From DASRFA01 sp035651755 (GTDB lineage Bacteria > Desulfobacterota > Binatia > UBA12015), in assembly GCA_035651755.1 (NCBI GenBank), contig DASRFA010000025.1:1-33997 (forward strand): DNA of 33,997 nucleotides. The letters run 5' to 3'. A program made the translations under genes and the position numbers. Shown here one piece after another: positions 1 to 7,983 of the stretch (position 1 is the stretch's first letter; every line of letters starts with the position of its first letter). The notes under the pieces were generated by a model. The model searched no databases. It was not told the origin of the DNA and saw only the letters and a program-made list of their open reading frames with translations.

Positions 1-131
1 GCGAAGCGAGCCCGCGGGGAGTGGGGCCCCGGCGGGCTTTGCCCGACGGGGCGAGGGGAGCGATCCCCTCGCTCGACAACCTGGGGCCCCGGCGGGCTTT
101 GCCCGACGGGGCGAGGGGAGCGATCCCCTCG
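1..131 (+). repeat. Two-hairpin repeat element, one full and one partial tandem copy
   Basis: A 71-nt element occupies 1-71. Its last 50 nt (22-71) are repeated identically at 82-131, giving an exact 60-bp period. Each copy folds into two adjacent hairpins: one with 11-nt arms around a TTT loop (one G.A mismatch), and one with a perfect 8-bp stem (CGAGGGGA/TCCCCTCG) closed by a GCGA loop. A diverged full-length copy lies at 5007-5077. The second copy ends 5 nt before the ATG of the HxlR gene, so it could affect that gene's expression, but position 1 is the window edge and the element may begin earlier. It has no coding capacity. It resembles REP/MITE-type intergenic palindromes in form; I do not recognise a named family. 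Confidence 0.85.
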
Positions 132-136
132 TTGAA

Positions 137-586
137 ATGAGACGGACGCGGTTTCATCGCTGGCCTTGTCCGATCGCACGCGCGACGGACCTCGTCGGCG
201 ACTGGTGGACGCCGCTCGTCCTCCGCGAGGCGTTCTCCGGCCGGCGGCGCTTCGAGGACATCCAGCAGTCGCTCAAGATCCCGCGCGCGGTGCTCGCGAA
301 GCGCCTCGAGCGCCTCGTCGACGAGGGCCTCCTCGCGAAGGTCCCGTACGCCGAGCGGCCGACGCGCTACGAGTATCGGCTCACCGACAAGGGCCGCGCC
401 TTCTGGGACGTGCTCGCCGCCATGTGGCGCTGGGGGAGCGACTGGCTCTGGCCGGAGGGCAAGCGCCCGCCCGTCATGCTCGTCGACCCCGAGAGCGGCG
501 CCGAGATCCGCCCGGTGGTGGTCGACGAGGCGACCGGAAAGCGCCTCGACGTGCGGCGGCTCCGCGTCGAGCGCGCGCGCGCATAG
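137..586 (+). CDS. HxlR-family winged-helix transcriptional regulator
   Basis: A 149-residue DNA-binding regulator of the HxlR family (MarR-like winged helix, usually dimeric and often redox- or ligand-responsive). The family signature is clear: CPIARATDLVGDWWTPLVL from about residue 11, the recognition-helix stretch RRFEDIQQSLKIPRAVLAKRL (split here around residues 36-56), then the wing RYEYRLTDKGR near residue 80. The Cys at the start of the CPIA motif is the residue used as a redox sensor in some HxlR proteins; that this one senses redox is only inference. No good Shine-Dalgarno precedes the ATG: the 16 nt before it are the end of the hairpin repeat. The target is unknown; the nearest downstream genes are the lipase/DUF2235 pair on the same strand, 326 bp away. 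Confidence 0.9.
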   Translation: MRRTRFHRWPCPIARATDLVGDWWTPLVLREAFSGRRRFEDIQQSLKIPRAVLAKRLERLVDEGLLAKVPYAERPTRYEYRLTDKGRAFWDVLAAMWRWGSDWLWPEGKRPPVMLVDPESGAEIRPVVVDEATGKRLDVRRLRVERARA

Positions 587-912
587 TCGCGCGCCGGCGG
601 TTCGCGCTCGCAGATTCCTTCCGGCGCATGCCCGACCATCTCGGCCGCTGAGCGCCGCCGCCACGGCCTTTTGATCCGGTCGCCGCGCGTTGCGCGTTGA
701 CGCTGTCTGGTGGTGCAGACGTCACGTCCGCTCGGCAGGACCTTTCGCCGCCGCCGCCCCCGTCGGCCTCCACCGAGCGAGCAGATTTCGACTTCAAGCG
801 ACCGCCCGCGTGGCACGCTCGATGCTGCTCGCGACGGCCGCGTGCAGCGCTCGGCGGTCGACCCGCGCGGCGCCGCGACCTCATCCAGGCGCAAGGCAGG
901 AGGCGACCCGAC
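587..912. other. Non-coding stretch between HxlR and lipase genes
   Basis: About 326 bp without a credible gene. Reading frames run through it, but their translations are Arg/Pro-rich and unlike any protein family, and the lipase has its own Shine-Dalgarno and ATG at the end of the stretch. A TTGACG hexamer at 697-702 looks like a -35 box, but no convincing -10 follows at 16-18 nt. The promoter of the lipase/DUF2235 pair should lie here; I cannot place it. Confidence 0.5.
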
Positions 913-2187
913 ATGAGCGGCTTTTCCGACGAGCAGGTGATGCTCACGCTCGCGGGACTCTCGTACCGCGGCTTCCAGGACGTGCTCCCCGGCGAGCCGC
1001 ACATCCACGTCGTGCGACGGGGGCTGCTGGCGGGCCTGGACGGGCCGCACGCCCTCGCGCCGGTGCGCGGCGATTGGGACCTCGTCTGGGGGCCCGAGAC
1101 GACTCGGATCCCGTTCGGCGTGTTCGATTCCAACGCCATGTACGTGGTCCGCGACCGCGCGAAGCCGTGCCGCCTCGTCCTCGCCGTGCGAGGCACGAAT
1201 CCCGTGGCGTCTTCCGACTGGCTCTTCGGCGACCTCTGGGTCGGCATGACGGTCGGCTGGCCGTTCTCGAACGACGGCGCGGCCGTCTCGGCGAGCACGG
1301 CGCTGGGTCTCCTGACGCTCCAGCGCATGAAGTCGACGAAGCCCGCCGCGCTCGCTGCAGTCGCCGACGCCGCGCGCGAGCGCCTCGGCCGTGCGCTCGG
1401 CGAGGTCGAGCTCGCTGGTCGCGCGTGGCTGAACGGCGCGACCGCGACGCAATCCGTCGACCCTTCGTCGATCGTCGCCCAGACGGAGCGCGTCGCCGCG
1501 CATTGGCTGACGTCCCTCGAGGCGCGAAAGGAGGTCCTTTCGCAGATGGCCGCGGCGCCCGATCTCCGAGTCGCGCCCGAGGACCTCCGTTGCCGCTGGA
1601 CCGCCGGAGCCGCCGGCGAGCCGGGCGACGACGTCCTGTCGCTCCTCCGCTTCGAGGCGCGGCGCGAGCCGCTCGACGTGGTCGTGACCGGCCACAGCAA
1701 GGGCGGAGCGCTCGCGCTCGCGGCTGCGCTCTGGCTGGAGGAAACACGCGTCCCCGGGAGCGCCGCGCCCGAGGAGTGCTGGGACGAGAGCGGTCGATCG
1801 ACGGTCCGGTGCTACGCGTTCGCGGGGCCGACTCCGGGCAACGCGGCGTTCGCGGCGAGGCTCGACGAAAAGCTCGGCGAGCGACTGCATCGGATCGCCA
1901 ACGACCACGACGTCGTCACCCGCGCGTGGGCGAGCGCGGACGTCGCCGATCTGCCCGCCATCTATGGCCTGAGGAGTGCGCCGCTCGCGCCGGCCGCAGC
2001 CGCGCTCTCCGCCGCCGTGCGGCGCTTCGACTACCGGCATCCGTCGCTCGGTCGGTCGCGCTTCGCCGGCACGACGGACCCGCTTCGGCCGCTCGCGGCC
2101 GAGATCGTCCACCAGCACATGGACGCGTACCTCGACAACCTCGGCCTCGGCGCCTCGATGGACGCCGTCAAGTTCTTCGTCGGCTGA
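913..2187 (+). CDS. Class 3 lipase-like alpha/beta-hydrolase
   Basis: A 424-residue protein of the lipase class 3 (fungal-lipase-like) alpha/beta-hydrolase type, expected to cleave ester bonds in acylglycerols or phospholipids. The nucleophile elbow is GHSKGG with Ser262. The following family block reads YAFAGPTPGN (from residue 301, the counterpart of the usual TFGxPRVGN). Likely acid and base residues are Asp333 in NDHDVV and His402 near the C-terminus. An earlier block, LAVRGTNP, corresponds to the oxyanion strand (usual form FRGT). The ATG at 913 is chosen because GCAGGAGGC stands 9-10 nt upstream; a longer reading back to 697 adds only Pro/Arg-rich sequence. There is no signal peptide, so a cytoplasmic or secretion-system-dependent location is likely. 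The DUF2235 gene follows after 37 bp, suggesting co-transcription. Substrate unknown. Confidence 0.85.
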   Translation: MSGFSDEQVMLTLAGLSYRGFQDVLPGEPHIHVVRRGLLAGLDGPHALAPVRGDWDLVWGPETTRIPFGVFDSNAMYVVRDRAKPCRLVLAVRGTNPVASSDWLFGDLWVGMTVGWPFSNDGAAVSASTALGLLTLQRMKSTKPAALAAVADAARERLGRALGEVELAGRAWLNGATATQSVDPSSIVAQTERVAAHWLTSLEARKEVLSQMAAAPDLRVAPEDLRCRWTAGAAGEPGDDVLSLLRFEARREPLDVVVTGHSKGGALALAAALWLEETRVPGSAAPEECWDESGRSTVRCYAFAGPTPGNAAFAARLDEKLGERLHRIANDHDVVTRAWASADVADLPAIYGLRSAPLAPAAAALSAAVRRFDYRHPSLGRSRFAGTTDPLRPLAAEIVHQHMDAYLDNLGLGASMDAVKFFVG

Positions 2188-2224
2188 AGCGCGAGCAGCG
2201 GGGAAGCGACCGCAAGGGGGCGCC

Positions 2225-3418
2225 ATGAACGAGCAAGCGGTCAATGGGCACGGCCTTCGGGACCCGGATGGGCGGCCCGGCAAGCGCATCGTCGTCTGCA
2301 CCGACGGGACGTGGAACGATCCGCTGCGCGGGAACGTGACGAACGTCGTCAAGCTCGCCCGGGCCGTGCGGCGCCGGGACGATCGCGGCATCCCGCAGAT
2401 CGTCTACTACCACTCGGGCGTCGGGACCGGTACGGACGTCGTCGATCGGATCCTGGGCGGCTCCGTGGGCCTCGGGATCTCCCGGAACATCCGCGACGCG
2501 TACGGCTTCATCGTCCAGAACTACGAGCGCGGCGACGAGATCTTCCTCTTCGGCTTCAGCCGCGGCGCGTACACAGCGCGGAGCCTCGCCGGCCTCATCC
2601 GGAACGCCGGCATTCTCCGGCCGAACAAGGGCCACAAGTTCCGCGACGCCTACGAGCTGTATCGGAGCCCGGACGAGGCGGACCATCCGAAGTCCGAGCG
2701 TTCCGCGACGTTCCGTGCGACCAACTCCTACGGCGAGACCTCGATCAAGTTCGTCGGCGTCTGGGACACGGTCGGCGCGCTCGGCGTGCCGCTCGGGTTC
2801 GGGCGTTACGCGGTACGCTGGTACGGCGCGCTCACCGGGCGTCCGATCCTGCACGAGTTCCACGACGTGGAGCTCAGCTCGTACGTCGATCACGCGTACC
2901 ACGCCGTCGCGATGCACGAGCGCCGCGAGCCGTTCCGGCCGACGCTGTGGCAGACGCAGCCGGATCGCCGTCCGGATCAGAGCTTCGAGCAGGTGTGGTT
3001 CCGCGGCGTGCACTGCAACGTCGGCGGCGGCTACGAGGCCGCCGGCCTCTCGGACGTCGCGCTCGAGTGGATGGCGAAGCGAGCCGAGCGGCACGGGCTC
3101 GCCCTCGACCTGCGACTCCTCCATCCCTGCCCCGACCCGGACCTGTCCCCGGAGCCGGATCGGTGCCAGCGCTGGTCGTACCAGCTCGTCGGGATCCTCA
3201 AGAAGTGGAACGCGCACACGCTGAAGATCGGCCTGACCGACGTCGAGATCGCGGAGCGCGATCGCATCGACTGGCTCGGGAACTATCGCAGGGACGTGGG
3301 GACGCCGACGATCGAAGAGGTCCTGCGGGCGGAGAGCCGCGGCACCGGTTCCCCGGGCGGCGATCCGTCGTCGCCGCCCGCGCCGCTCGCGGCGGCAGCG
3401 CCGAGCGGCGCGAAGTGA
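2225..3418 (+). CDS. DUF2235 alpha/beta-hydrolase (Tle1-like phospholipase domain)
   Basis: A 397-residue DUF2235 protein, the fold of the catalytic domain of type VI secretion phospholipase effectors of the Tle1 type. Diagnostic motifs in order: CTDGTWND near residue 28, GFSRGAYTAR with the predicted nucleophile Ser112, VWDTVGALG with the predicted acid Asp181, and WFRGVHCNVGGGY with the predicted base His263. The whole triad is present, so the enzyme should be active. The last 45 residues are low-complexity Gly/Pro/Ala. An AAGGGGG run precedes the ATG at a good distance. No signal peptide is seen, and no VgrG, Hcp or immunity-like gene lies nearby, so a secreted-toxin role is not supported by context. 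It forms a likely two-gene operon with the class 3 lipase; its 3' end faces the SDR gene 22 bp away. Confidence 0.88.
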   Translation: MNEQAVNGHGLRDPDGRPGKRIVVCTDGTWNDPLRGNVTNVVKLARAVRRRDDRGIPQIVYYHSGVGTGTDVVDRILGGSVGLGISRNIRDAYGFIVQNYERGDEIFLFGFSRGAYTARSLAGLIRNAGILRPNKGHKFRDAYELYRSPDEADHPKSERSATFRATNSYGETSIKFVGVWDTVGALGVPLGFGRYAVRWYGALTGRPILHEFHDVELSSYVDHAYHAVAMHERREPFRPTLWQTQPDRRPDQSFEQVWFRGVHCNVGGGYEAAGLSDVALEWMAKRAERHGLALDLRLLHPCPDPDLSPEPDRCQRWSYQLVGILKKWNAHTLKIGLTDVEIAERDRIDWLGNYRRDVGTPTIEEVLRAESRGTGSPGGDPSSPPAPLAAAAPSGAK

Positions 3419-3440
3419 CGGACCGACCGGCCCTTCCGCC

Positions 3441-4238
3441 TCACCCCTTGCAGGACAGCCCGCCGTCGACGGGCAGCACGACGCCGGTGACGTACTTCGC
3501 CTCGTCCGACGCGAGGAAGAGCGCCGCCCAGGCGACGTCCCACGCCTCGCCCATGCGCTTCATTGGGACCGCTTCGTCGCGGCCGCGGACGAGGCGGTCG
3601 CGGTCGACGCCGTAGCGGCGGACGACGTCGTCGATCGCCATCGGCGTCCGCATGAGGCCCGGCATGATCGCGTTCGCGCGGATGCCCTTGTCGGCGTACT
3701 GCATCGCGATCGAGCGCGTGAGCGCGTTCACGCCGCCCTTGGAGGCGTTGTAGGCGAGCATCGGGATGCGGCCGAAGCGCTCGGCCGCCATCGACGAAAC
3801 GTTCACGATGGCGCCGCTCCCCTGCCGCTCCATGTTCGGGAGCACGTGCTTGCACGTCAAGTACATCGACGTGAGGTTCACGTCGAGCACGCGACGCCAG
3901 TCGTCCTCCGAGAGGTCGACCGGACCGCCGACCGTCCCGATGCCGACGTTGTTGTGGAGCACGTCGACGCGCCCGAACGCCGCGATGCACGCCTCCGCCA
4001 TGCGCCGGCAGGCCTCGGATCGGGTGGCGTCCGCCTCCACTGCGATCGCCTCGCCGCCCTCCCTTTCGATCGCGCGCTTCGTGTCCTCGGCTGCAGACGG
4101 GTCGCGATCCGCGAGCACGACGCGCGCTCCCTCGCGCGCGAAGAGGATCGCGGTCGCCCGCCCGTTCCCGATCGTCTCGCCGGGCGTCTGCCCGGCTCCG
4201 ACGACGATCGCCACCTTGTTCGCGAGCCGTCCCGCCAT
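3441..4238 (-). CDS. SDR-family NAD(P)-dependent oxidoreductase
   Basis: A 265-residue short-chain dehydrogenase/reductase. The nucleotide-binding turn is an expanded form, GAGQTPGETIGNG (residues 14-26), rather than the standard TGxxxGxG. Asp44 at the end of the second strand (LADRD) argues for NAD(H) over NADP(H). The NNVG motif (96-99) replaces NNAG, catalytic Ser is at 148/149 (NVSS), and YNASK gives Tyr163 and Lys167. The C-terminal VDGGLSCKG matches the classical SDR end. AGGGAAGAG stands just upstream of the ATG at 4238. The cupin gene ends 17 bp upstream on the same strand, so the two are probably co-transcribed. Substrate unknown; SDRs with this expanded glycine loop are common in catabolic regions. 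Confidence 0.92.
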   Translation of the reverse strand: MAGRLANKVAIVVGAGQTPGETIGNGRATAILFAREGARVVLADRDPSAAEDTKRAIEREGGEAIAVEADATRSEACRRMAEACIAAFGRVDVLHNNVGIGTVGGPVDLSEDDWRRVLDVNLTSMYLTCKHVLPNMERQGSGAIVNVSSMAAERFGRIPMLAYNASKGGVNALTRSIAMQYADKGIRANAIMPGLMRTPMAIDDVVRRYGVDRDRLVRGRDEAVPMKRMGEAWDVAWAALFLASDEAKYVTGVVLPVDGGLSCKG

Positions 4239-4255
4239 GCCTCTTCCCTCCAGAC

Positions 4256-4606
4256 CTAGATGCGCTCGAGATGCTCCACCGTGAAGCCGCTCTCGACGTC
4301 CCCGGTATTGCGCGTCGAAGCCGGCTCGAACAGGAGCACGTGCGTCTCGACGGGCGCGACCGGCAGGTGCTCGACCCCGCGCGGGACGATCGCGAGCTCG
4401 CCGGGCGCGAGCTCGATCTCGCGATCGCGCAACCGGACCACGAGGCGCCCGGACAGGACCAGGAACAGCTCGTCTTCGCTCTCGTGGCGGTGCCAGACGA
4501 ACTCGCCCTCGAGCTTCACGAGCTGGCCGTTCAGCTCCCCGACCACCTTCGGGCTCCAGCGATCGGAGAAGAGAGCGAGCTTCTGCGCGAGGTTCACCTT
4601 CTCCAT
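4256..4606 (-). CDS. Cupin-domain protein
   Basis: A 116-residue single-domain cupin. Motif 1 is HRHESEDELFLVLSG with candidate metal ligands His39, His41 and Glu46; motif 2 is PRGVEHLPVAP with His80. All four usual metal positions are therefore present, so it can bind Fe, Mn or Zn. Small cupins next to dehydrogenases often act as isomerases, dioxygenases or ligand sensors; nothing here distinguishes these. GGGAGG lies 5 nt before the ATG. It is the first gene of a probable cupin-SDR operon. A short inverted repeat (ATGGCG-GGGG-CGCCAT, 4622-4637) sits 15 nt upstream of the start and might be regulatory. Confidence 0.88.
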   Translation of the reverse strand: MEKVNLAQKLALFSDRWSPKVVGELNGQLVKLEGEFVWHRHESEDELFLVLSGRLVVRLRDREIELAPGELAIVPRGVEHLPVAPVETHVLLFEPASTRNTGDVESGFTVEHLERI

Positions 4607-5006
4607 CGAACCTCCCAGACGATGGCGGGGGCGCCATGTTTTCTCGGGGCCATCATCGCGTCGTCACGCATCGTTCACGTGTCGAGGTTATCCACCTCCC
4701 CGGCCGGAGCGCGAACCGCGCCGCGGCCGGCCCGAGAAAGACGGGGAATGCAGAGATTGAAGACCCGCTCAGTCGATCGCCGCCGCCGGGCGCTCCTGCT
4801 TCGCGCCGCACGCCTGCGCGCGGCGATCCTTCGCCTCCGCGCCCGCCGCACGCACCACGCCGACACGGCGGTGAAGCGCTTCGTCCCCGATCGGACGAGG
4901 GGAGGACATCGCGCCTCCGCTTCGCCGATCGCCGCGGGTCCGCCGGTACCCTCCACGACCGGCGGGCCCGCCCCTTCCTTCGCGTCGGACGGGATTCAAG
5001 CCGCGA
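4607..5006. other. Intergenic stretch upstream of the cupin gene
   Basis: About 400 bp with no believable gene: the open frames on both strands translate to Arg/Ala-rich sequence without domain character or a good ribosome site. It contains the 16-bp inverted repeat at 4622-4637 close to the cupin start and must hold the cupin-SDR promoter. A TCGACA hexamer on the minus strand near 4680 resembles a -35 box, but I see no -10 at a proper distance. The 3' end runs into the repeat element at 5007. Confidence 0.5.
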
Positions 5007-5077
5007 GCGAAGCGAGCCGGCAAGGAGTCGGGCCCCGTTCGGCTTTGCCGAACGGGGCGAGGGAAGCGTTTCCCTCG
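5007..5077 (+). repeat. Third copy of the two-hairpin repeat element
   Basis: Aligns gap-free over 71 nt with positions 1-71. The conserved 5' part is GCGAAGCGAGCC, then GGAGT, then two hairpins: a perfect 11-bp stem (CCCCGTTCGGC/GCCGAACGGGG) around the same TTT loop, and an 8-bp stem (CGAGGGAA/TTCCCTCG) around GCGT. Relative to copy 1, three stem positions changed on both sides so that pairing is kept. The element ends one nucleotide from the TAA of the TauD-type gene on the minus strand, where it could act as a transcription stop or an mRNA 3'-end stabiliser, although no U-run follows in that direction. Confidence 0.85.
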
Positions 5078-5078
5078 T

Positions 5079-6104
5079 TTAATTGACGGCATCGAGGCGG
5101 CTGATCACGCGCTTTCGGCCCCATTCGCCGCTCACGTCGTTCCGGAAGTACGACGGCCGGCTCTCGAGCGTCTCGGTCTCGAGCCAGAGGCGCTTCAGGT
5201 GGCGCACGCGGCCGGACGCGCGGTCGTCGACGTACGCGGTGCGCGCGTGCAGCACGTGATAGTTGTTCACGAACTGCATGTCGCCCGGCTCGAAATCCAT
5301 GAAGACGTTGTAGTCCGGGTCCTGCGTCATCGCGTCGACGGCCTGCATCGCCTTCTCGGCCAGCGGCGCGATGCGCGGCGCGTCGGCGTGGCGCTGCGAC
5401 GCGAGGATGTACGGGCGGATGTAGCGGACGAAGAGCCGGCGATCCCACTCGGTGAAGACCGGCACCGCGTACCAGCCCTTGCCGCCCGTCGGCTCCTCGC
5501 CGCGAAAGTCGTACGGCTGCGGCTCGTAGAGCGCCGCCGCCAGCTCCGGTCGCGAGCGGACGAGGTCGTTGTGGATCGCGACGGCGTTGCACACCGTCGA
5601 CGTCCCACCCTCCTTGGCGGTCTGGAGGCACATGAGGCCGACCAGGTCGGAGCCGTCGGAGTGGTACGGGAACGCGATGCCGCCGATCTCGTTGCCGCGC
5701 GAGTCCGGCTCGTCGCCGCGCTTGCCCTGGTCCGTCACGTCGCCCAGCACGTGGCCCTTCTTGTTCTGCGGCCAGGGCTTTCCGAGGTGCATGCCGACGC
5801 CCCAGTAGAGAAGGCACATCTCGTCGTTGTCGTACTGGGCGCGCGGGATCCCGCGGATCAGGACGAAGCCGCGGCCGTCGATGAGCTCGCTCTCGATGCG
5901 CCTGAGGCGCGGCCCGAGGACGGGGAGCGCAAAGTCCTCCTTCCCGATGTCGAGCAGGTCGCTCGACCGCGCCCGCGCGTGGCGGAGCGCCTGATCGAGG
6001 TCGCGCAGCTCGGCGCCGGTCAGGTGCTCGGTCCAGGCGTCCGCGTCGGCGACGTCGGCGCGCCGCCACTCCGCCTGCGTCTCGAGGATCGACGGTGTGC
6101 TCAT
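5079..6104 (-). CDS. TauD/TfdA-family Fe(II)/2-oxoglutarate dioxygenase
   Basis: A 341-residue member of the TauD/TfdA family, which couples 2-oxoglutarate decarboxylation to hydroxylation of a substrate. The iron-binding facial triad is visible: HSD (His148, Asp150) within FPYHSDGSDLVGLM and a distal His in NNYHVLHART (His286 most likely), followed by an Arg (RHLKRLWLE, about 301-305) that would hold 2-oxoglutarate. Two starts are possible: ATG at 6110, which overlaps the upstream stop as ATGA but has GGGAG directly touching it, or ATG at 6104, with GGGAG 6 nt away; I use 6104. It is the last gene of a tightly spaced minus-strand run after the amidohydrolase, so translational coupling is likely. 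The substrate cannot be read from sequence. A hairpin repeat abuts its stop. Confidence 0.9.
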   Translation of the reverse strand: MSTPSILETQAEWRRADVADADAWTEHLTGAELRDLDQALRHARARSSDLLDIGKEDFALPVLGPRLRRIESELIDGRGFVLIRGIPRAQYDNDEMCLLYWGVGMHLGKPWPQNKKGHVLGDVTDQGKRGDEPDSRGNEIGGIAFPYHSDGSDLVGLMCLQTAKEGGTSTVCNAVAIHNDLVRSRPELAAALYEPQPYDFRGEEPTGGKGWYAVPVFTEWDRRLFVRYIRPYILASQRHADAPRIAPLAEKAMQAVDAMTQDPDYNVFMDFEPGDMQFVNNYHVLHARTAYVDDRASGRVRHLKRLWLETETLESRPSYFRNDVSGEWGRKRVISRLDAVN

Positions 6105-6106
6105 GG

Positions 6107-7834
6107 TCATCTCCCGGGCGCCGGCTGCGGGCCGCGGACGAGGCGTCCGGGCAGCGCGCCCGTCGGCTCGCCGTCCCGGTACGTGATCTCACCGCTCACG
6201 ACCGTGGCGACGTAGCCGTCGGCGCGCTGCACGAGCCGCCGCCCGCCCGCCGGAAGGTCGTACGCGACGTCCGGCGCGTGCAACGTGAGGCGGTCGTAGT
6301 CGATGACGTTCAGGTCGGCCTTGTACCCGGGCGCGAGGACGCCGCGATCGAGGAAGCCGACGGCGCGCGCGGTGTCGGAGGTGTGCGCCTTCACGACCCA
6401 CTCCAGGGGCAGCTTCTCGCCGCGCCGGCGATCGCGCGTCCAGTGCGTCAGCATCGTCGTCGGGAAGCTGCCGTCGGAGATCATGCCGACGTGCGCGCCG
6501 CCGTCGCCGAGGCCGAGCACGGTGTCGGGATGCCGCATCATCTCGAGCGAGGCGTCGAGCGATCCCTCGGCGTAGTTCAGGAACGGGAAGTAGAGGACGC
6601 CGCGCCCGTCGCGCTCGAGGAGGAGGTCGTACGCGACCTCCGCCGGCGACCGGCCGGACTCGCGCGCGAGCGCGGCGACACTGCGTTCCGGGCCGGGCTC
6701 GTAGTCCGGCGGGTCGCCGAGCGGGAACATGCGCGCGAAGTTCACGAGGACCGCCTTCGTGAACGGGTTGTCGCTCGCGGGCTCGTCGCCGACGATGCGA
6801 GCGCGCAGCTCCGGGTCGCGGAGCCGCGCGAGCCGCTCGTCGATCGGCAGGCCGGCGATCGCCCGGAAGCTCGGGTGCGTCGCGAAGGGGTTCATCGACA
6901 GGCGGAACCCGAGCACGAGGCCGATCGGCCGGCCGCAGACCTGCGCGCGCATCGGGAGGCCGTCGGCGGTCGCGCGCTCGATCGCGCCGAGCACCTTCCG
7001 CCAGCCGTTCGGCGAGCGGTCGTTCTGCGCGAGCGACACCGAGAGCGGCCGGCCCGACGCCTCCACGATCCTCCGGAACATGGCGAGCTCGCCCTCGGGA
7101 TCGATGAAGTCGGACACGACCTGCAGCACGCCGCGGCCGACGGCGGCGAGGCCGCGCGCGACGCCGGTGAGCTCGTCCTCGGCGGCGGTGAGCGTGGGCG
7201 TGGGCCGTCCGTCGCTGGTCCGGTGGTTCAGCGTGCGCGACGTCGTGAAGCCGAGCGCTCCGGCCGCGACGCCGGCGCGCGCGATCTCCGCCATCGCCGC
7301 GATGTCGTCTCGTGTCGCCGGCTCGCGGTTCGCGCCGCGCTCTCCCATCACGTAGACGCGCACGGCGGCGTGCGGGACCTGCGCGGCGAAATCGATGTCG
7401 TGGGGCCGCGCCTCGAGAGCCGTCAAGTACTCGGCGTAGCTTTCCCAGTTCCACGGGAGGCCTTCGGCGAGAACCGCGCCGGGGATGTCCTCCACGCCCT
7501 CCATGAGCCGGATCAGCATGTCGTGATCGTCCGGCTTGCAGGGCGCGAAGCCGACGCCGCAGTTCCCCATCACGACCGTCGTCACCCCGTGCCACGACGA
7601 CGGCGTCAGGCGGCCGTCCCACGTCGCCTGGCCGTCGTAGTGCGTGTGGATGTCGACGAAGCCCGGTGTCACGAGGAAACCGCGCGCGTCGATCTCCGCG
7701 CGGCCGCTTCCCGCGACGCGCCCCACCTCGACGACCCGCCCGCCCGCGATCGCGACGTCGGCCTCGCGCCCGGGCGAACCCGTTCCGTCGACGACCGTCC
7801 CTCCTCGGACGACGAGATCGAATGTGTCGGCCAC
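6107..7834 (-). CDS. Amidohydrolase, N-acyl-D-amino-acid deacylase type
   Basis: A 575-residue metal-dependent amidohydrolase of the D-aminoacylase-like group. The N-terminal small beta domain leads into TPGFVDIHTHYDGQATWD, with the HxH metal ligands at His63 and His65. The C-terminal block GLGDGGAHVGMISDGSFP and the closing VVSGEITYRDGEPTGALPGRLVRG are typical of this group. The first codon is taken as GTG at 7834 because GGGAGG lies 5 nt upstream and the translation becomes family-like exactly there; the frame continues upstream but its residues are Arg-rich noise. The family hydrolyses N-acyl amino acids or related amides; the actual substrate is unknown. It is followed after 2 bp by the TauD-type gene and preceded by the CoA-transferase 149 bp upstream on the same strand. 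Confidence 0.9.
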   Translation of the reverse strand: MADTFDLVVRGGTVVDGTGSPGREADVAIAGGRVVEVGRVAGSGRAEIDARGFLVTPGFVDIHTHYDGQATWDGRLTPSSWHGVTTVVMGNCGVGFAPCKPDDHDMLIRLMEGVEDIPGAVLAEGLPWNWESYAEYLTALEARPHDIDFAAQVPHAAVRVYVMGERGANREPATRDDIAAMAEIARAGVAAGALGFTTSRTLNHRTSDGRPTPTLTAAEDELTGVARGLAAVGRGVLQVVSDFIDPEGELAMFRRIVEASGRPLSVSLAQNDRSPNGWRKVLGAIERATADGLPMRAQVCGRPIGLVLGFRLSMNPFATHPSFRAIAGLPIDERLARLRDPELRARIVGDEPASDNPFTKAVLVNFARMFPLGDPPDYEPGPERSVAALARESGRSPAEVAYDLLLERDGRGVLYFPFLNYAEGSLDASLEMMRHPDTVLGLGDGGAHVGMISDGSFPTTMLTHWTRDRRRGEKLPLEWVVKAHTSDTARAVGFLDRGVLAPGYKADLNVIDYDRLTLHAPDVAYDLPAGGRRLVQRADGYVATVVSGEITYRDGEPTGALPGRLVRGPQPAPGR

Positions 7835-7983
7835 GGCGACCTCCCGCGCGGCGCGCGCCGCTCTCCGCGGCGAGCCCGGTCGTGCCCGCCGGTTGCGTGG
7901 CGAAAGCGTACTCCGAACGGACGGCCGCGAAAAGGCGGCATTCGGGCGCCGCGCGCGGCCGGCGGGCCGGCTCCGATCGGCTC

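Noticed and set aside
697..725. TTGACG as -35 of a lipase promoter
   Set aside because: No -10-like hexamer at 16-18 nt spacing.
697..912. N-terminal extension of the class 3 lipase
   Set aside because: Starts at TTG, is Pro/Arg-rich, and a proper Shine-Dalgarno plus ATG lies at 913.
367..2391. Long open frame on the minus strand
   Set aside because: Antisense to the HxlR and lipase genes; Arg-rich translation without domain motifs, a by-product of high GC.
4239..4637. N-terminal extension of the SDR through the cupin gene
   Set aside because: The cupin motifs are read in another frame there, and the SDR has its own ribosome site before 4238.
4675..5092. Small minus-strand frames upstream of the cupin gene
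   Set aside because: Arg/Ala-rich, no good start region, and one runs into the structured repeat.
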